This document shows positions 26,954 through 36,033 of a stretch of DNA of 64,000 nucleotides, piece by piece. The notes under the pieces are model-generated. The model made no database searches. It saw only the letters and a list, made by a program, of their open reading frames with translations, and was not told where the DNA came from. Within the stretch, counting starts at the first letter, position 1. Each line of letters opens with the position of its first letter. Origin of the DNA: Novosphingobium sp. G106 (GTDB lineage: Bacteria > Pseudomonadota > Alphaproteobacteria > Sphingomonadales > Sphingomonadaceae); assembly GCF_019075875.1 (NCBI RefSeq), contig NZ_JAHOOZ010000002.1:248001-312000 (forward strand), written 5' to 3'. Made by a program: the position numbers and the translations under genes.

Positions 26954-27688
26954 CTAGTCTGCAATATCCCTCGAGTACCGGCATCCGGGGAAATTTGAGC
27001 AGCCAACGAACCTACCGTACCGGCCACTTCGCTCAACCAATTTCCCACTGCAACCATCCGTAGGGCAGGCCACCTGCTTCCCTTGCGAAGCAAAAAGGTC
27101 TGGCGCGGGACGCGCCTTCGGCTCGGCCTGCCGGGCATTATATCTGCGCCTTTTGAACTCCCACGGATGCTCGTTGTTTTCGAATGCCCAGATCCCTCGG
27201 CGATTTTTCTGGGCATCGCTCAAAGCGTCGAAGTATCGAGGGTCCGGGTCGTAGCGATCCAGGACCCATGCCCAGCCATTGAGAACCATCTCCAGCTCGA
27301 TGTTTCGGTAGGCTGGAGACGCCCAGCCTCCTAGAAACGGGCCAATCATCGATCGCGATTGACCTTGATCGTCCATACCGTCGGCTAGGAGATAGGGCAC
27401 GGCAACAATTCGGCCGTGACGATCGACGATCCCGCCAGTGTCCATCTTCAACAAAACGACGAGCTCGACCGACTTCCCGCCAATCAAGGAAACTAGGAAG
27501 TCCCGTGCTTCTCTACCTCCGGGCTGTCCCATTTCAGGAGCGTCGATGAACCCAAGACGGATTGCCACCTCGTGACTACTGTCGCGCCGGAGATTGTGGA
27601 TCCTCGCGAGAAAGCCGTCTCCATCGAATACCTTGAGAACAGGTACTTGGATGGTCTCGCAGGCTGGATCTTCCGGTGCCACGAGCAT
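26954..27688 (-). CDS. Thermonuclease-like protein with topoisomerase-type zinc finger
   Basis: A 244-residue fusion. Residues about 15-165 form a staphylococcal-nuclease (SNase) domain with VFDGDGF, the catalytic-type arginine and acid in IRLGFIDAPE and PGGREARDF, and a second arginine in DRHGR. Residues about 205-240 form a four-cysteine zinc finger, CPTDGC...GCSNFPGC, as found at the C-terminus of topoisomerase I. No signal peptide is visible, so it probably acts on cytoplasmic DNA. The zinc finger would add single-strand DNA binding. The combination is uncommon but known in proteobacterial elements. Confidence 0.8.
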   Translation of the reverse strand: MLVAPEDPACETIQVPVLKVFDGDGFLARIHNLRRDSSHEVAIRLGFIDAPEMGQPGGREARDFLVSLIGGKSVELVVLLKMDTGGIVDRHGRIVAVPYLLADGMDDQGQSRSMIGPFLGGWASPAYRNIELEMVLNGWAWVLDRYDPDPRYFDALSDAQKNRRGIWAFENNEHPWEFKRRRYNARQAEPKARPAPDLFASQGKQVACPTDGCSGKLVERSGRYGRFVGCSNFPGCRYSRDIAD

Positions 27689-27725
27689 TCTTGATCACCT
27701 GCTGCCAAAATACCGATCGGTTTTC

Positions 27726-27762
27726 CACTAATTCAAGCGACAGTATTTAGCTTGAATTAGTG
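27726..27762. repeat. 13-base perfect inverted repeat
   Basis: CACTAATTCAAGC (27726-27738) and GCTTGAATTAGTG (27750-27762) are perfect inverse copies with an 11-base spacer. The arms are AT-rich and no T-run follows, so it looks more like an operator or recombinase site than a terminator. It lies 37 bases upstream of the minus-strand thermonuclease start. Confidence 0.6.
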
Positions 27763-27988
27763 CAAATGTCATTCATCTTCGACAGCCCGGCCATCTTCGG
27801 CGCCGAAGATCATGGTCTTGCCCTTGTACGGTCCCGTAGCAAGGACGGCGGCTTGATCGAATTTAGTTGCTCAACAATCAGGGGGTGCTGTTTTCAACCA
27901 TCACTCAAACAGCCTTGTTTGTTAGACTAATCTCGCTTGTTAAAACAGAGCCAGCGGCTATCGCGGGGGAGAACAGAGGTGGGGCTTG
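27763..27988. other. Intergenic, with a short minus-strand coding remnant
   Basis: The minus strand of about 27775-27860 reads KFDQAAVLATGPYKGKTMIF then GAEDGRAVEDE and a stop. It has no start codon of its own, so it looks like the tail of a deleted gene. The remainder (27880-27960) is AT-rich and probably carries the promoter for the plus-strand gene at 27989. Confidence 0.35.
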
Positions 27989-29404
27989 ATGAGGGGCGAC
28001 AGGATAGGCAAGGCAAAGGCGGCGGCCGGAAAAGCACTCAAAGCAAGTGGTGATGCGCTCGACGGTGCGGCCAAGTTCATGGAAGAGCGGCGCGATGGCA
28101 TCGCGGGTTCCACGCGCGAGGCGCTTGATTGGGCTGGGCACGCTTCCGAGACTGCGGGGAGGGTGCTGGCGGAAAAGGCTGCCGCGTTCGGGCAGAAGCG
28201 CAAAGGATTGCGGTCCGCCAAGAACGCTGGCGAGAAGCTGATCGACGTTGCTGCGGATTCCGCCATCGACCTCGTCCATCTGCTCGGACGGTCCATCGAC
28301 GGCCTCGGCAGCGCCACCCGGCGGGCATCGCCGACGGTCGGTGCGGCGACCGGCGGCATGATCGTTGGCACTATTGGCACGGTATCGGGCGCGGTTGATT
28401 CTTTTGCGCTAACTCAAGCGGATTTCGATGCGATAGAGCAGCGGCTTCTGCGCGCCGGCGCCAGAGCCCGCGAACAGGCGCATGACGAATTGAAGCGGAT
28501 CAACTTGGCGCGCCTGCTCCACCGGCGCGATACCCTGCTGGACCTGTTGGTTATCGGTGGCGTCTCGCTGGCCGACATTCTGCGCCATCCCGATAATGTG
28601 CCGTCTGAAGTGCAACAGGCCTTTGCGCTTGCCTATCCGGGGCTGACGGCTGCCGGGGAGACTTTCGCTCATACCGTGTCGCGCGTGCCAACGGAGGACC
28701 TGATTGGCCTGGTCAACAGCGTGAAGGGCAAGCTTTTCGAAATGGAACTGGTGGACCAGCTCAACGGCTCGTTGACTGATGGGCTTCATGCCGAACTCGC
28801 CAACTCGGCGACGCAGCCGGGTTATGACATTCTGGTGCGCGATGCCCATGGCGATATTGTGCACGAGATCCAGGCAAAGGCGACCGAGTCCGCCAGTTAT
28901 GTCAAGGAGGCGCTGGAGCGCTATCCGAATATCGATATCACCACGACCTCCGAGGTCCACGGCCATCTGATGGCGCTAGGTCTCTCGGCCGAGCATGTCA
29001 CTGACAGTGGCATTGCCGAAGCTGCGCTCCAGCAAAAAGTCGAGACAGCGGCGGGTATCGGGCAGCACGTCGGCGCAAGCGACTTCGTGCCCTCCGCGCT
29101 CGGGCTGGCGTTGATCGCGTTCTCAGCGTTCAGCAAGACCCGCGTCAGCTGGGAAGAGCGCGGCGTCATCTTCGGCGAACGCGCGGCCAAGGCGACGATT
29201 GCCGGCGCCGCCGCCAAGAGTCTGCTGCTCGCGACGAACACCTGGTGGATCGCACTGCCAGCAGGCGTTGGCCTGCGCGTGATGGCTGGTCGCGGCGATG
29301 CCAAGCGCCAGCGTTACAATGCGCTCAAGGGCATCGTCGAGAGCCTGGAGGCGTCGAACATCGCGCGCCCCGCAGCTCCGAAGCTGCTGCCGCGACCAGC
29401 CTGA
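27989..29404 (+). CDS. Membrane-associated protein with PD-(D/E)XK-like core
   Basis: A 471-residue protein of no family I can name. Residues 1-90 are Ala/Lys-rich and helical. A glycine-rich hydrophobic stretch follows at about 113-135 (VGAATGGMIVGTIGTVSGAV). At about 243-300 the text GKLFEMELVDQLN...GYDILVRD...EIQAKAT has the E, D and E-x-K spacing of a PD-(D/E)XK nuclease. Another hydrophobic region (about 370-425) follows. It starts at ATG 27989; a TTG lies just before. It is isolated on the mobile segment. The nuclease reading is my inference from motif spacing. Confidence 0.6.
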   Translation: MRGDRIGKAKAAAGKALKASGDALDGAAKFMEERRDGIAGSTREALDWAGHASETAGRVLAEKAAAFGQKRKGLRSAKNAGEKLIDVAADSAIDLVHLLGRSIDGLGSATRRASPTVGAATGGMIVGTIGTVSGAVDSFALTQADFDAIEQRLLRAGARAREQAHDELKRINLARLLHRRDTLLDLLVIGGVSLADILRHPDNVPSEVQQAFALAYPGLTAAGETFAHTVSRVPTEDLIGLVNSVKGKLFEMELVDQLNGSLTDGLHAELANSATQPGYDILVRDAHGDIVHEIQAKATESASYVKEALERYPNIDITTTSEVHGHLMALGLSAEHVTDSGIAEAALQQKVETAAGIGQHVGASDFVPSALGLALIAFSAFSKTRVSWEERGVIFGERAAKATIAGAAAKSLLLATNTWWIALPAGVGLRVMAGRGDAKRQRYNALKGIVESLEASNIARPAAPKLLPRPA

Positions 29405-29525
29405 ATTGCCCTCCACAAGCATATATGATTGCACGCAGCATGGCGCAAACGCGATCACGGTAGGTCGCGTCCGCGCTAGCGAACGACATTCCCGACCGTT
29501 TGTCACCGGACAGCCCCGAATTTGC

Positions 29526-30041
29526 TTAGCTGCCGGAACGCTGGAAAGCTGTGAGATAAGCAGCCGCCTCGTGAACTTTCGACGCCCACCGCAATAGGAA
29601 GACCCCTGCCGCCTCGTCGCGCTTGATATCGGCCAGGCTCGGCAGATCTTTCGCTTCGATCTGCGCGCCCGATGGAAGATTGATCGTCAACTCCTCCGTC
29701 GGATGGCCCCATGTGATGCCTCGGAAGTCAAAATTTGGCCGAAACCCGGCCAGCTGGATCCAGTGTCTGAAGCTGGGCGGCGTACAAACGTGTGTTCCAT
29801 AGCAGCGCCGCCCGGCCAAGTCGTCCTGCACCGTCAGAAGCGCATCCCGCGCGGTACGACGAGAGCTCCAAGCTAAACCCGTGTCATCTCGAATGAAACT
29901 CAGGTCGCAGGTTCGTGGCACACTCAAACCATCGAGCCCGACGATCAAATAAGTGAAATATATCCCACCGTCGCGATCCTGAGAGAGCTTAGCAAGACCA
30001 ATGGACCAAGTTCTGCATGACGATTCCACCATAGCTCCCAT
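29526..30041 (-). CDS. Hypothetical protein
   Basis: A 171-residue predicted protein without recognisable domain. Motif-like text includes GIYFTYLIVGLDGLSVPRT and FRGITWGHPTEELTINLPSG. Upstream (30042-30194) is unusually AT-rich, with TATATAA-like sequence fitting a promoter. That AT-rich stretch also holds a short plus-strand frame from ATG 30131 (MKFENYYATLHEYSWS), which may be the start of a truncated gene. No neighbour clarifies its role. Confidence 0.45.
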   Translation of the reverse strand: MGAMVESSCRTWSIGLAKLSQDRDGGIYFTYLIVGLDGLSVPRTCDLSFIRDDTGLAWSSRRTARDALLTVQDDLAGRRCYGTHVCTPPSFRHWIQLAGFRPNFDFRGITWGHPTEELTINLPSGAQIEAKDLPSLADIKRDEAAGVFLLRWASKVHEAAAYLTAFQRSGS

Positions 30042-30194
30042 AGTGTTATCTAATTTTATAATGTCAAGTCGAGTCTATATAACGCCCTCCTCTGTTATAT
30101 TATAGAATAATTTATAGGATAGATTGTAGGATGAAATTTGAAAATTATTATGCCACCCTGCATGAATATAGCTGGAGTCCGGTCGAGCAGTGGC

Positions 30195-30690
30195 CTAGTT
30201 CAGCTTCTCAACGAGATCGCGCTTAGACTTCATCACCATTGCCGTGGACCATCCTCCGACTAGGCCACAGAGGTGAATAAGCGTGTCCCGATCAACGCCA
30301 GTGGCCAGCATTTGAAGGATCGAGGCAGATGTTTCAGCAAAGCCCTCAAGCGGCGTCACCAGCAGTTGCAGCTGGCCCCATTCGTCCATGCCCCCCGAAG
30401 CTTTCCAAGATATCTGGGAGGCCTGGGACCGCTCTGCCATGGAATCCGTCAGTGACACCGGCGACTTCGATAGACGCGAGAAACTGGGCGGCGGGGAATC
30501 CTATGCCCTCGCCCCATGGTACCCCGAGAATCCCTTCGTCACGCAGTTTCTGATCGATGATGCCTGAAGAGACCCTCAGGAACTCAGCGACCTGAGCTCG
30601 AAGCAGCATTCCACCGCCTGCTGCAGCCATTTCAGCCTTGAAAGCAGGTGATCGTGCCCTTGCGGCGACTTCTGCTGGCGAGTTGCCCAT
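30195..30690 (-). pseudogene. HTH/DUF2384-like antitoxin gene with a frameshift
   Basis: Two overlapping minus-strand frames join into one protein if the C6 run at 30391-30396 (G6 on the coding strand) is read as five. The first frame gives LRAQVAEFLRVSSGIIDQKL then GFPAAQF and LPDILESFGG. The second continues MDEWGQLQLLVTPLEGFAET then LATGVDRDTLIHLCGLVGGW. The join gives about 164 residues with an N-terminal HTH and a C-terminal segment like MbcA/ParS-type antitoxins. It is either a real +1 frameshift or a sequencing error. It follows the Doc-like frame below and overlaps its end. Confidence 0.5.
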
Positions 30691-30922
30691 AGGTAAAATC
30701 TACCGCAGAAGGAGCAAATGACCAACCCGTCCCCAAGAGGACGATCCCTAAGGCGAGGAGGTCATCCTCGCCGTTGTAATAGGCCCGATCCTGAGGAGCA
30801 TTGAGAACAGAGTGCACAGCCGACTCGTCTTTAAAGCCGGCCGCGCCTCCAAATTTCTCTAAGCTGATTTCATGAAGGCGGCTAACGTCCTCGAACGTCA
30901 GCCACAGAATATCACTTTGCAA
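30632..30922 (-). pseudogene. Truncated Doc/Fic-type toxin
   Basis: The N-terminal half of a death-on-curing protein: ILWLTFEDVSRLHEISLEKF then GGAAGFKDESAVHSVLNAPQ is close to Doc family N-termini. The catalytic HPFxDGNKR motif that should follow about 30 residues later is absent; the frame runs into unrelated sequence (GTGWSFAPSAVDFTYGQL). It probably starts at TTG 30922, which overlaps the stop of the upstream small gene; an ATG lies at 30949. Without the Fic motif it should have no AMPylating or kinase activity. Confidence 0.6.
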
Positions 30923-31052
30923 GACCCTCGAACGTCCTTTCGAAGCCATCGAAAGCGCGCTCGATCAGATCCTTACGATCGACTTGAGGCTGAGGACGTG
31001 CCTTGAATTTTGCCTTCCGCCGCGTAGGGGCGTCGATAAGCGGTGCAGCCAT
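30912..31052 (-). CDS. Small putative antitoxin upstream of the Doc remnant
   Basis: 46 residues, MAAPLIDAPTRRKAKFKARP followed by DRKDLIERAFDGFERTFEGL. It starts at ATG 31052 with a strong GGAGG eight bases ahead. It overlaps the Doc-like frame, the layout of small antitoxin plus Doc toxin pairs. The N-terminus is basic and the C-terminus amphipathic. It does not match Phd clearly, so antitoxin is inferred from position. Confidence 0.5.
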   Translation of the reverse strand: MAAPLIDAPTRRKAKFKARPQPQVDRKDLIERAFDGFERTFEGLAK

Positions 31053-31128
31053 TTCAAATCCTCCTAAATTGCGGGTTAGGTTAAGCGATGTTTCGGACTT
31101 TAGAACGCATAGGTCAAGAAAAGGTCGA

Positions 31129-31413
31129 ATGCGTTCAATGGAGAACGCGTCCGAGCGGGTTGGAGCGCTTTTTAGAGAAGCTTGCTCGAAGTGCCAATCC
31201 GCCCAACCCCGGGCGATTTGCGGACTTCGCCGGCTGGAAACTGACCTCATGACCTTCGAGCGACCGATACCTCGGTATATCGCGACTTGTGCGGACTGCC
31301 ACATGAGCGTGAAGACAGAATTGGTCAGCGAAAGCATCAACCTAACCCCCGATCTCACGCTATGGCCGTCGGCGAGCGAACCATTGCGATGGCGACGTGG
31401 CCTCCCGCGATGA
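31129..31413 (+). CDS. Possible small zinc-ribbon protein
   Basis: 94 codons from ATG 31129 behind AGAAAAGG. It has two cysteine pairs, CSKC at about residues 20-23 and CADC at about 53-56, giving a C2-C2 zinc-ribbon spacing. It lies opposite the small antitoxin gene and upstream of it. No homologue is recognised. The frame is also open further upstream, so it could be chance. Confidence 0.35.
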   Translation: MRSMENASERVGALFREACSKCQSAQPRAICGLRRLETDLMTFERPIPRYIATCADCHMSVKTELVSESINLTPDLTLWPSASEPLRWRRGLPR

Positions 31414-31507
31414 GGCCGTGTAGGACTGTAAGGACTCGCGGGACATTAGGCGATAATAGGCTGGATGCGCGCCTAGTATACCGGGCCTGAACGCTGTCGC
31501 CAAACCG

Positions 31508-34500
31508 TCAAAAACCGCGAGACCGCCATAAAGAGTTCGAGTTTCTTGACTGCTCGGCGCGTCGGCGAGCATCTTCACGGATGCGCTCGGCAGTGGTGCG
31601 ATCGATAGCCGCCAATTCCGCGAAAGCTTCCGCGTCGTTGACGATCTGCGCAGCGCGAGCCTCACGCTCATGTGTGTCCATTCGTTTGTCCAGGGCTTCT
31701 AGCCAGCGGTCAATGAGAGGGTGTCGTCCCTGGGCATTCAAACCGGAACGAGGACGTTCGTTGGCTTTGTCGATGGCTGCACGCATGTTGACGCTGTCCA
31801 GGGCTGCAATCTGCTCCGGCCTCAGGCGAATTGAGCGCTTCTCCAACTCTCTGCGCTTTTGCTCTTCTCGCTGAGCTGCTGCCCGTCCTATGGCCGCTTC
31901 TTCCGGATCGATCAGTATCGGAACGCCCTTTTTAAAACGCTGCAACCGTTCCTGGCGCTGACGCTCGCGTTCATCAATCTCATCCTGGCGTGCTTGCGCA
32001 ACGCGCGCAGCGGCCCGCTGGGCTTCATCGCGCCGGCGTGCTGCCTCAACTTCACGCTTTCGTATGGCATCGGCCTCGGCAGCGGCGGCCTGTGCGGCTG
32101 CGAGCCGTTTCTGATAATTATCGAAGATCCGTTTCAGTTCGTGCTGGTACTCGGGTTCGCCGCGCCATTTGCGATCGAGCGCGACAAGCTCTTCCGGTGT
32201 GCGCCGCGACAAGCTGAACTCACCCGCAGCTTCGTCGATGCGAACACGATCTGGTTGCGCGGTGGCATGGGCTGAAAGGCGTGTGAGCTCGCGATCCTGC
32301 ATACGGGCGATGTCCTGCAGACGCTGCACGAAGTGTTTATCGGCAGCATCTTCCTGGCGGACGTCGAGCTGGCGCCGCGCGAGATCACTGAACCGGATCC
32401 GTCCCTCTACCAAACGGATGCGCAGGCCCTCATTTGTAAGACGATCGACGACGCTCAGACGGCGGACCGCTCCTTTGGCGGCATCGTTGCTAGCCGGGCC
32501 GACTTCTGACGTCGGTGCCGTGGTGGGTCTCTGATCGATAGGAGCTTGTTCGACGGCCTGCCGTGCTGGAGCCACCGGGCTGGCGGCGGTAGCAGCTTCC
32601 GACCTTTTCGCGGCGGACGGCTGCTGAGTGGCAGACGCGGGCTCGCCCAGGGCCTTAACCGGCCCAGCGGCCTTTTCCTGCTCGGAGGCCATCTGCGGGA
32701 TCTGAGCGATGCGCTCCGACGCCTGCTGATTAACCGCAGCCTTGAAGTGGTCATCAACGACGCGCTCGCATTCCGACATCTGCGCACGTGCTGCGAGGCA
32801 GGTCGCTGAGGACATTTCTACGATTTCAGCCGATTCCGCCCGGAGGGGTCTTAGACGCTCGAGATGGTCGCGCGCAGCGGTTCGCAGCGCCTCTCGCTCC
32901 TTTTGCTGTGCCGGACTCAGACTGCAGGCACCCGCATTGTGCGCTGCCAGCCATCGATCGTTGATCCGCTCGATGTAAGCCGCCCTTGAACATACACGCG
33001 CCGTCAGCTGATGCACTCGTTCGCCCACATCCTCCGCATCGATCAGCCGCTCCCACGCATCGTCCAGCAGCCGGATGCGGTCCTCGATCGGTTCGCTCAG
33101 GCTAGGCCTGAGGCTAGCCTCCTCCAGTTCGCGACGTCGACGTTGTATCGCGAGTATTCGGCGGCGGTGTCCGTCGATGAGTTGATCGTCTAGCTGCTGG
33201 ACGATCACTTCCCACTGTTTCCGCTCATTTCTGACCCCAACGATGCTGACCTTTCCCTTGCCCTCTGCGGCGGAAAGCTTGGTGCCCAGATGTTCGCCAG
33301 GCTTTGCTGCGATGCCCATTTGCTCATAGGTTCGAGGATCGTACCGACGCTCATGTCCCTCGCGTGTGAGCGCTTCGTTCACCTGGGCGGCGAAACGACC
33401 ACGGAGATAGCCTATCCAATCCTTCCGGCGCACATCCCGGACCTTGTCCTGGCGAAACAGGCGGCTGCTTTTACGGCGCTGGTCGCTGCAGAATCGCGCG
33501 GCGAAATCCCAATCACCCGCTACTGCCTCGGCGGAGACATACCCCAGCTCTCGCGCCTTCTCAAAATCGATCGATGTCAGGCGGCGGCACGGTCGGTCGT
33601 AGTAGTCCAGATGAAAGTGCCATTGACGCTCATCGTTTGCATGATCCGGCGCATGCAACGCCGCGTTGAAAGGGAGGCCATTTCGTTCGAACTCGCGACA
33701 GAAGCTGCGCATCACCCCAAGGCGGCCGGCGGGGCTCAATTCGTTCGGCAGTTCGGCGATGACCCGGGACTGGATCCGACCACCGCGCCCATCGTGAAAC
33801 TTCGCGAAAGAGTCCTTGGACAATCGATAGCCCTCCTGCGTCTCGCCGACGCGCTTCTTTCGGTTGCCGCTCCACCCATCGAGTGACGAAAGAAACGCGC
33901 GCACCTTTCGGCCGGAGGAGATGACAAATTTCCTATGGGCGGTTTCAGTTTCAAGCGCCGTGCGAAGCTCGACCGGACATTTGGGATGAACCATGACACT
34001 TGCCCAGAAAGCTGGCGCTCTCTGAATGTCTAGTGACATCATGTCCGCAGCCGGCAGGGCCTCGTGCTCCTCGACGAGTTGCCAGAACCTAACGCGTTCG
34101 GCGGGGTCCTCTGAAATGTTGCTGAGGATGCAGGCACCGCCATGCGATGCAATCGCCTCCGTAGCCGCCCGATCACCGTTACCAAGCTGGCGCGTCGTTG
34201 CGGCCCGGGCTCCTCGCCCAATGCACCGTGGCATCGCATCCCCCACAAAATTTGGATCGCGCCGAGCCGGTCCTTGCATGTCTTCAGCGACCGCGGATTT
34301 TTTGAGAACCGCTTCTGCGCTAGCGTATTCGAAGGACGCATAAGAGACGGCCACCTCAGGTTCGGCCGAGAAGATTTTCACGGTGGCGGATTCGCGCTCG
34401 ATGTAGCCGCAGTGCGCCGCCGCAGCACCACGCTCTGCATCCATGCCATCGACCTGCGTTCCCATTCGCGTACGAGCAACGGAGCGGTGCGAAAAATGGA

Positions 34501-34744
34501 AGGAGGTGCGCCCGTCCTCTGTGCTCAGTCTGAGCGCGCGCCGCATCGGAATATGAAATCGAAACCGCGGGGCAATGGAGGCCTCACTTGCCGAATTGAC
34601 AGTCGGCGAGGTCGGGTTGTTTCCGACACCCCACCACCCGAAAACGTCCTCGGGCTCGAAGCCACCGATCAGCCTGTCGACGGCAGTGCTGAGCGAGCTC
34701 AGCCGCATCTTTAAATTCGGAACACCTCCGTAACCCACATGCAC
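31508..34744 (-). CDS. mobA: MobA/MobL family relaxase
   Basis: A 1078-residue relaxase. The HUH metal site is H-F-H in RQWHFHLDYYDRPC, preceded by the conserved block ELPNELSPAGRLGVMRSFCR and LPFNAALHAPDHANDERQ. This is the MobA/MobL (MOBQ) signature, but the relaxase core starts only at about residue 285, so there is a long unknown N-terminal extension. The C-terminal half (about 480-1078) is charged and rich in coiled coil. It would nick the element at oriT and pilot it through a conjugation channel supplied in trans. No mating-pair genes are in the window, so the element is at most mobilizable. Confidence 0.85.
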   Translation of the reverse strand: MHVGYGGVPNLKMRLSSLSTAVDRLIGGFEPEDVFGWWGVGNNPTSPTVNSASEASIAPRFRFHIPMRRALRLSTEDGRTSFHFSHRSVARTRMGTQVDGMDAERGAAAAHCGYIERESATVKIFSAEPEVAVSYASFEYASAEAVLKKSAVAEDMQGPARRDPNFVGDAMPRCIGRGARAATTRQLGNGDRAATEAIASHGGACILSNISEDPAERVRFWQLVEEHEALPAADMMSLDIQRAPAFWASVMVHPKCPVELRTALETETAHRKFVISSGRKVRAFLSSLDGWSGNRKKRVGETQEGYRLSKDSFAKFHDGRGGRIQSRVIAELPNELSPAGRLGVMRSFCREFERNGLPFNAALHAPDHANDERQWHFHLDYYDRPCRRLTSIDFEKARELGYVSAEAVAGDWDFAARFCSDQRRKSSRLFRQDKVRDVRRKDWIGYLRGRFAAQVNEALTREGHERRYDPRTYEQMGIAAKPGEHLGTKLSAAEGKGKVSIVGVRNERKQWEVIVQQLDDQLIDGHRRRILAIQRRRRELEEASLRPSLSEPIEDRIRLLDDAWERLIDAEDVGERVHQLTARVCSRAAYIERINDRWLAAHNAGACSLSPAQQKEREALRTAARDHLERLRPLRAESAEIVEMSSATCLAARAQMSECERVVDDHFKAAVNQQASERIAQIPQMASEQEKAAGPVKALGEPASATQQPSAAKRSEAATAASPVAPARQAVEQAPIDQRPTTAPTSEVGPASNDAAKGAVRRLSVVDRLTNEGLRIRLVEGRIRFSDLARRQLDVRQEDAADKHFVQRLQDIARMQDRELTRLSAHATAQPDRVRIDEAAGEFSLSRRTPEELVALDRKWRGEPEYQHELKRIFDNYQKRLAAAQAAAAEADAIRKREVEAARRRDEAQRAAARVAQARQDEIDERERQRQERLQRFKKGVPILIDPEEAAIGRAAAQREEQKRRELEKRSIRLRPEQIAALDSVNMRAAIDKANERPRSGLNAQGRHPLIDRWLEALDKRMDTHEREARAAQIVNDAEAFAELAAIDRTTAERIREDARRRAEQSRNSNSLWRSRGF

Positions 34745-35112
34745 CTCGAAACCGGAGCGGCGTGCTCTCGGTTCGATTCTGGGAGGGCGCGCGCACCCAA
34801 CGAAATCGCGCCAACAATTTCAGAAACTCGGTTTGAGCAAATTAATGCCTGCCCGGCCCCTACTAAGCCGCTCGCACCGAAATGAGCAGCGCGCGGTCCG
34901 CCTCCTCGGTCACTTGGATCGTAAATTATCAATCAGCGGTAGTGCGCCTCCCGATCAAACACGAAGCCACCAAGCAGCCACACGGCGCTATTTCCTTAGG
35001 TACACAGTTTACCAATTATTCTGATCTTCCTGTTTTTGCTAATTGATGGTTAGCCGGTTGGCCACACCCCTCATCGTCCTAAAACATGGCTGCAATCGAT
35101 TTGGAGACAATC
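34745..35112. other. Divergent intergenic region, candidate oriT location
   Basis: About 370 bases between the relaxase start and the oppositely oriented interrupted gene. oriT commonly lies beside the relaxase gene, so this is the place to look. I cannot point to a nic site. The part 34920-35050 is AT-rich and likely contains promoters. Confidence 0.35.
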
Positions 35113-35918
35113 ATGACGACCGGCCACACTCCTTCCAAAAAATCGCCGCGGGGACGGAAATCCGAAAAGGCTATCGCGCTCCGCCGCATCCAGGCTCGCG
35201 ATATTCTCGACCACAATTTCCCCGCGGCCAGCGGTCTTCTTGCCGAGATTGGCGACGCGAAATTGGGCCTCGACCAGATCCAAGCGCGGGTCCTCGAGAT
35301 GGCAAACATCGCTCGCGACAACCCGCTTCCGCGTCTGAAAACTACGTTTGAGGACGCGCGCAGTATGAACCCTGAGCAGTCTATCGCGAGAGCTTTGGCA
35401 GCGCTCGGCGACCTCGCCGCTGCGCGGCTGGCATGCAAAAATTTGTTGGCGGAACTCGACCTGGCGCGCGTGTCTTTGGCCATCGAAATGGGGTTGATAG
35501 ACAACGATGAGGAACACCTCAGACACGAGCTCGAAGCGGCTGTGCTGACCCGCCCGAAGATCGATCGCGAGGTTGAAAAACGCGCTCTTGAAATGGAAAG
35601 GAGTGGCGCAAAACGCGCGAACATCATAAAAGATTCGCAGCACGCTGATGCCGCCTGGGCCCGCCCTTACAACTGGTCCCAACTGCCTTCGGTTATCGGC
35701 CACCTAAGGATCAGCGAACGCCCGGCGCCACAAACAATTGCGCAGGAGTTGCTGCCACCGGTCGACGATATCGCGTTCTACATTGACGTGGCAGCGCTGC
35801 CTCAGATGACCGAGCAGCTCGACGATTCACGGCTGCAAAAATGGTACATCAAACAAGTGTTGGGCTGGCTTTCGAGGAACTATCCTGGCCCCTCCGACAG
35901 GACTCGCGAGGTCATCGC
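35113..35918 (+). pseudogene. Gene interrupted by IS21 insertion (5' part)
   Basis: This is the 5' part of an unknown gene. Its frame continues after the IS at 38478-38601. Removing the IS and one 8-base target copy gives an uninterrupted frame of 309 codons: ...SDRTREVIA joined to PAWTALLMRRDRLFQNHSDG and ending LPSAWTPGRVMHLEFG. The N-terminus is basic (KKSPRGRKSEKAIALRRIQA) and the middle is helical. It starts at ATG 35113 behind GGAGAC; ATG 35086 is possible. Its place opposite the relaxase suggests an accessory mobilization or partition role, but no family is recognised. As it stands, translation would run 13 codons into the IS and stop at 35958. Confidence 0.75.
35911..35918. repeat. 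IS21 target-site duplication, left copy
   Basis: GTCATCGC immediately left of the element; the same eight bases recur at 38470-38477. Confidence 0.9.
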
Positions 35919-36033
35919 TGTGGATCGGCGTGCAAAAAGGCCCCCGTTATGGGGGTGATCGGCATCTAAAAGGGACCCCCATCTCGATGGTTTAGGTGCG
36001 TCGGCTTGGTTGTAGCCAGGCGGCGGGATCGGG

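Noticed and set aside
33290..33886. 198-codon plus-strand frame inside the relaxase gene
   Set aside because: Antisense to the conserved relaxase core including the HUH motif.
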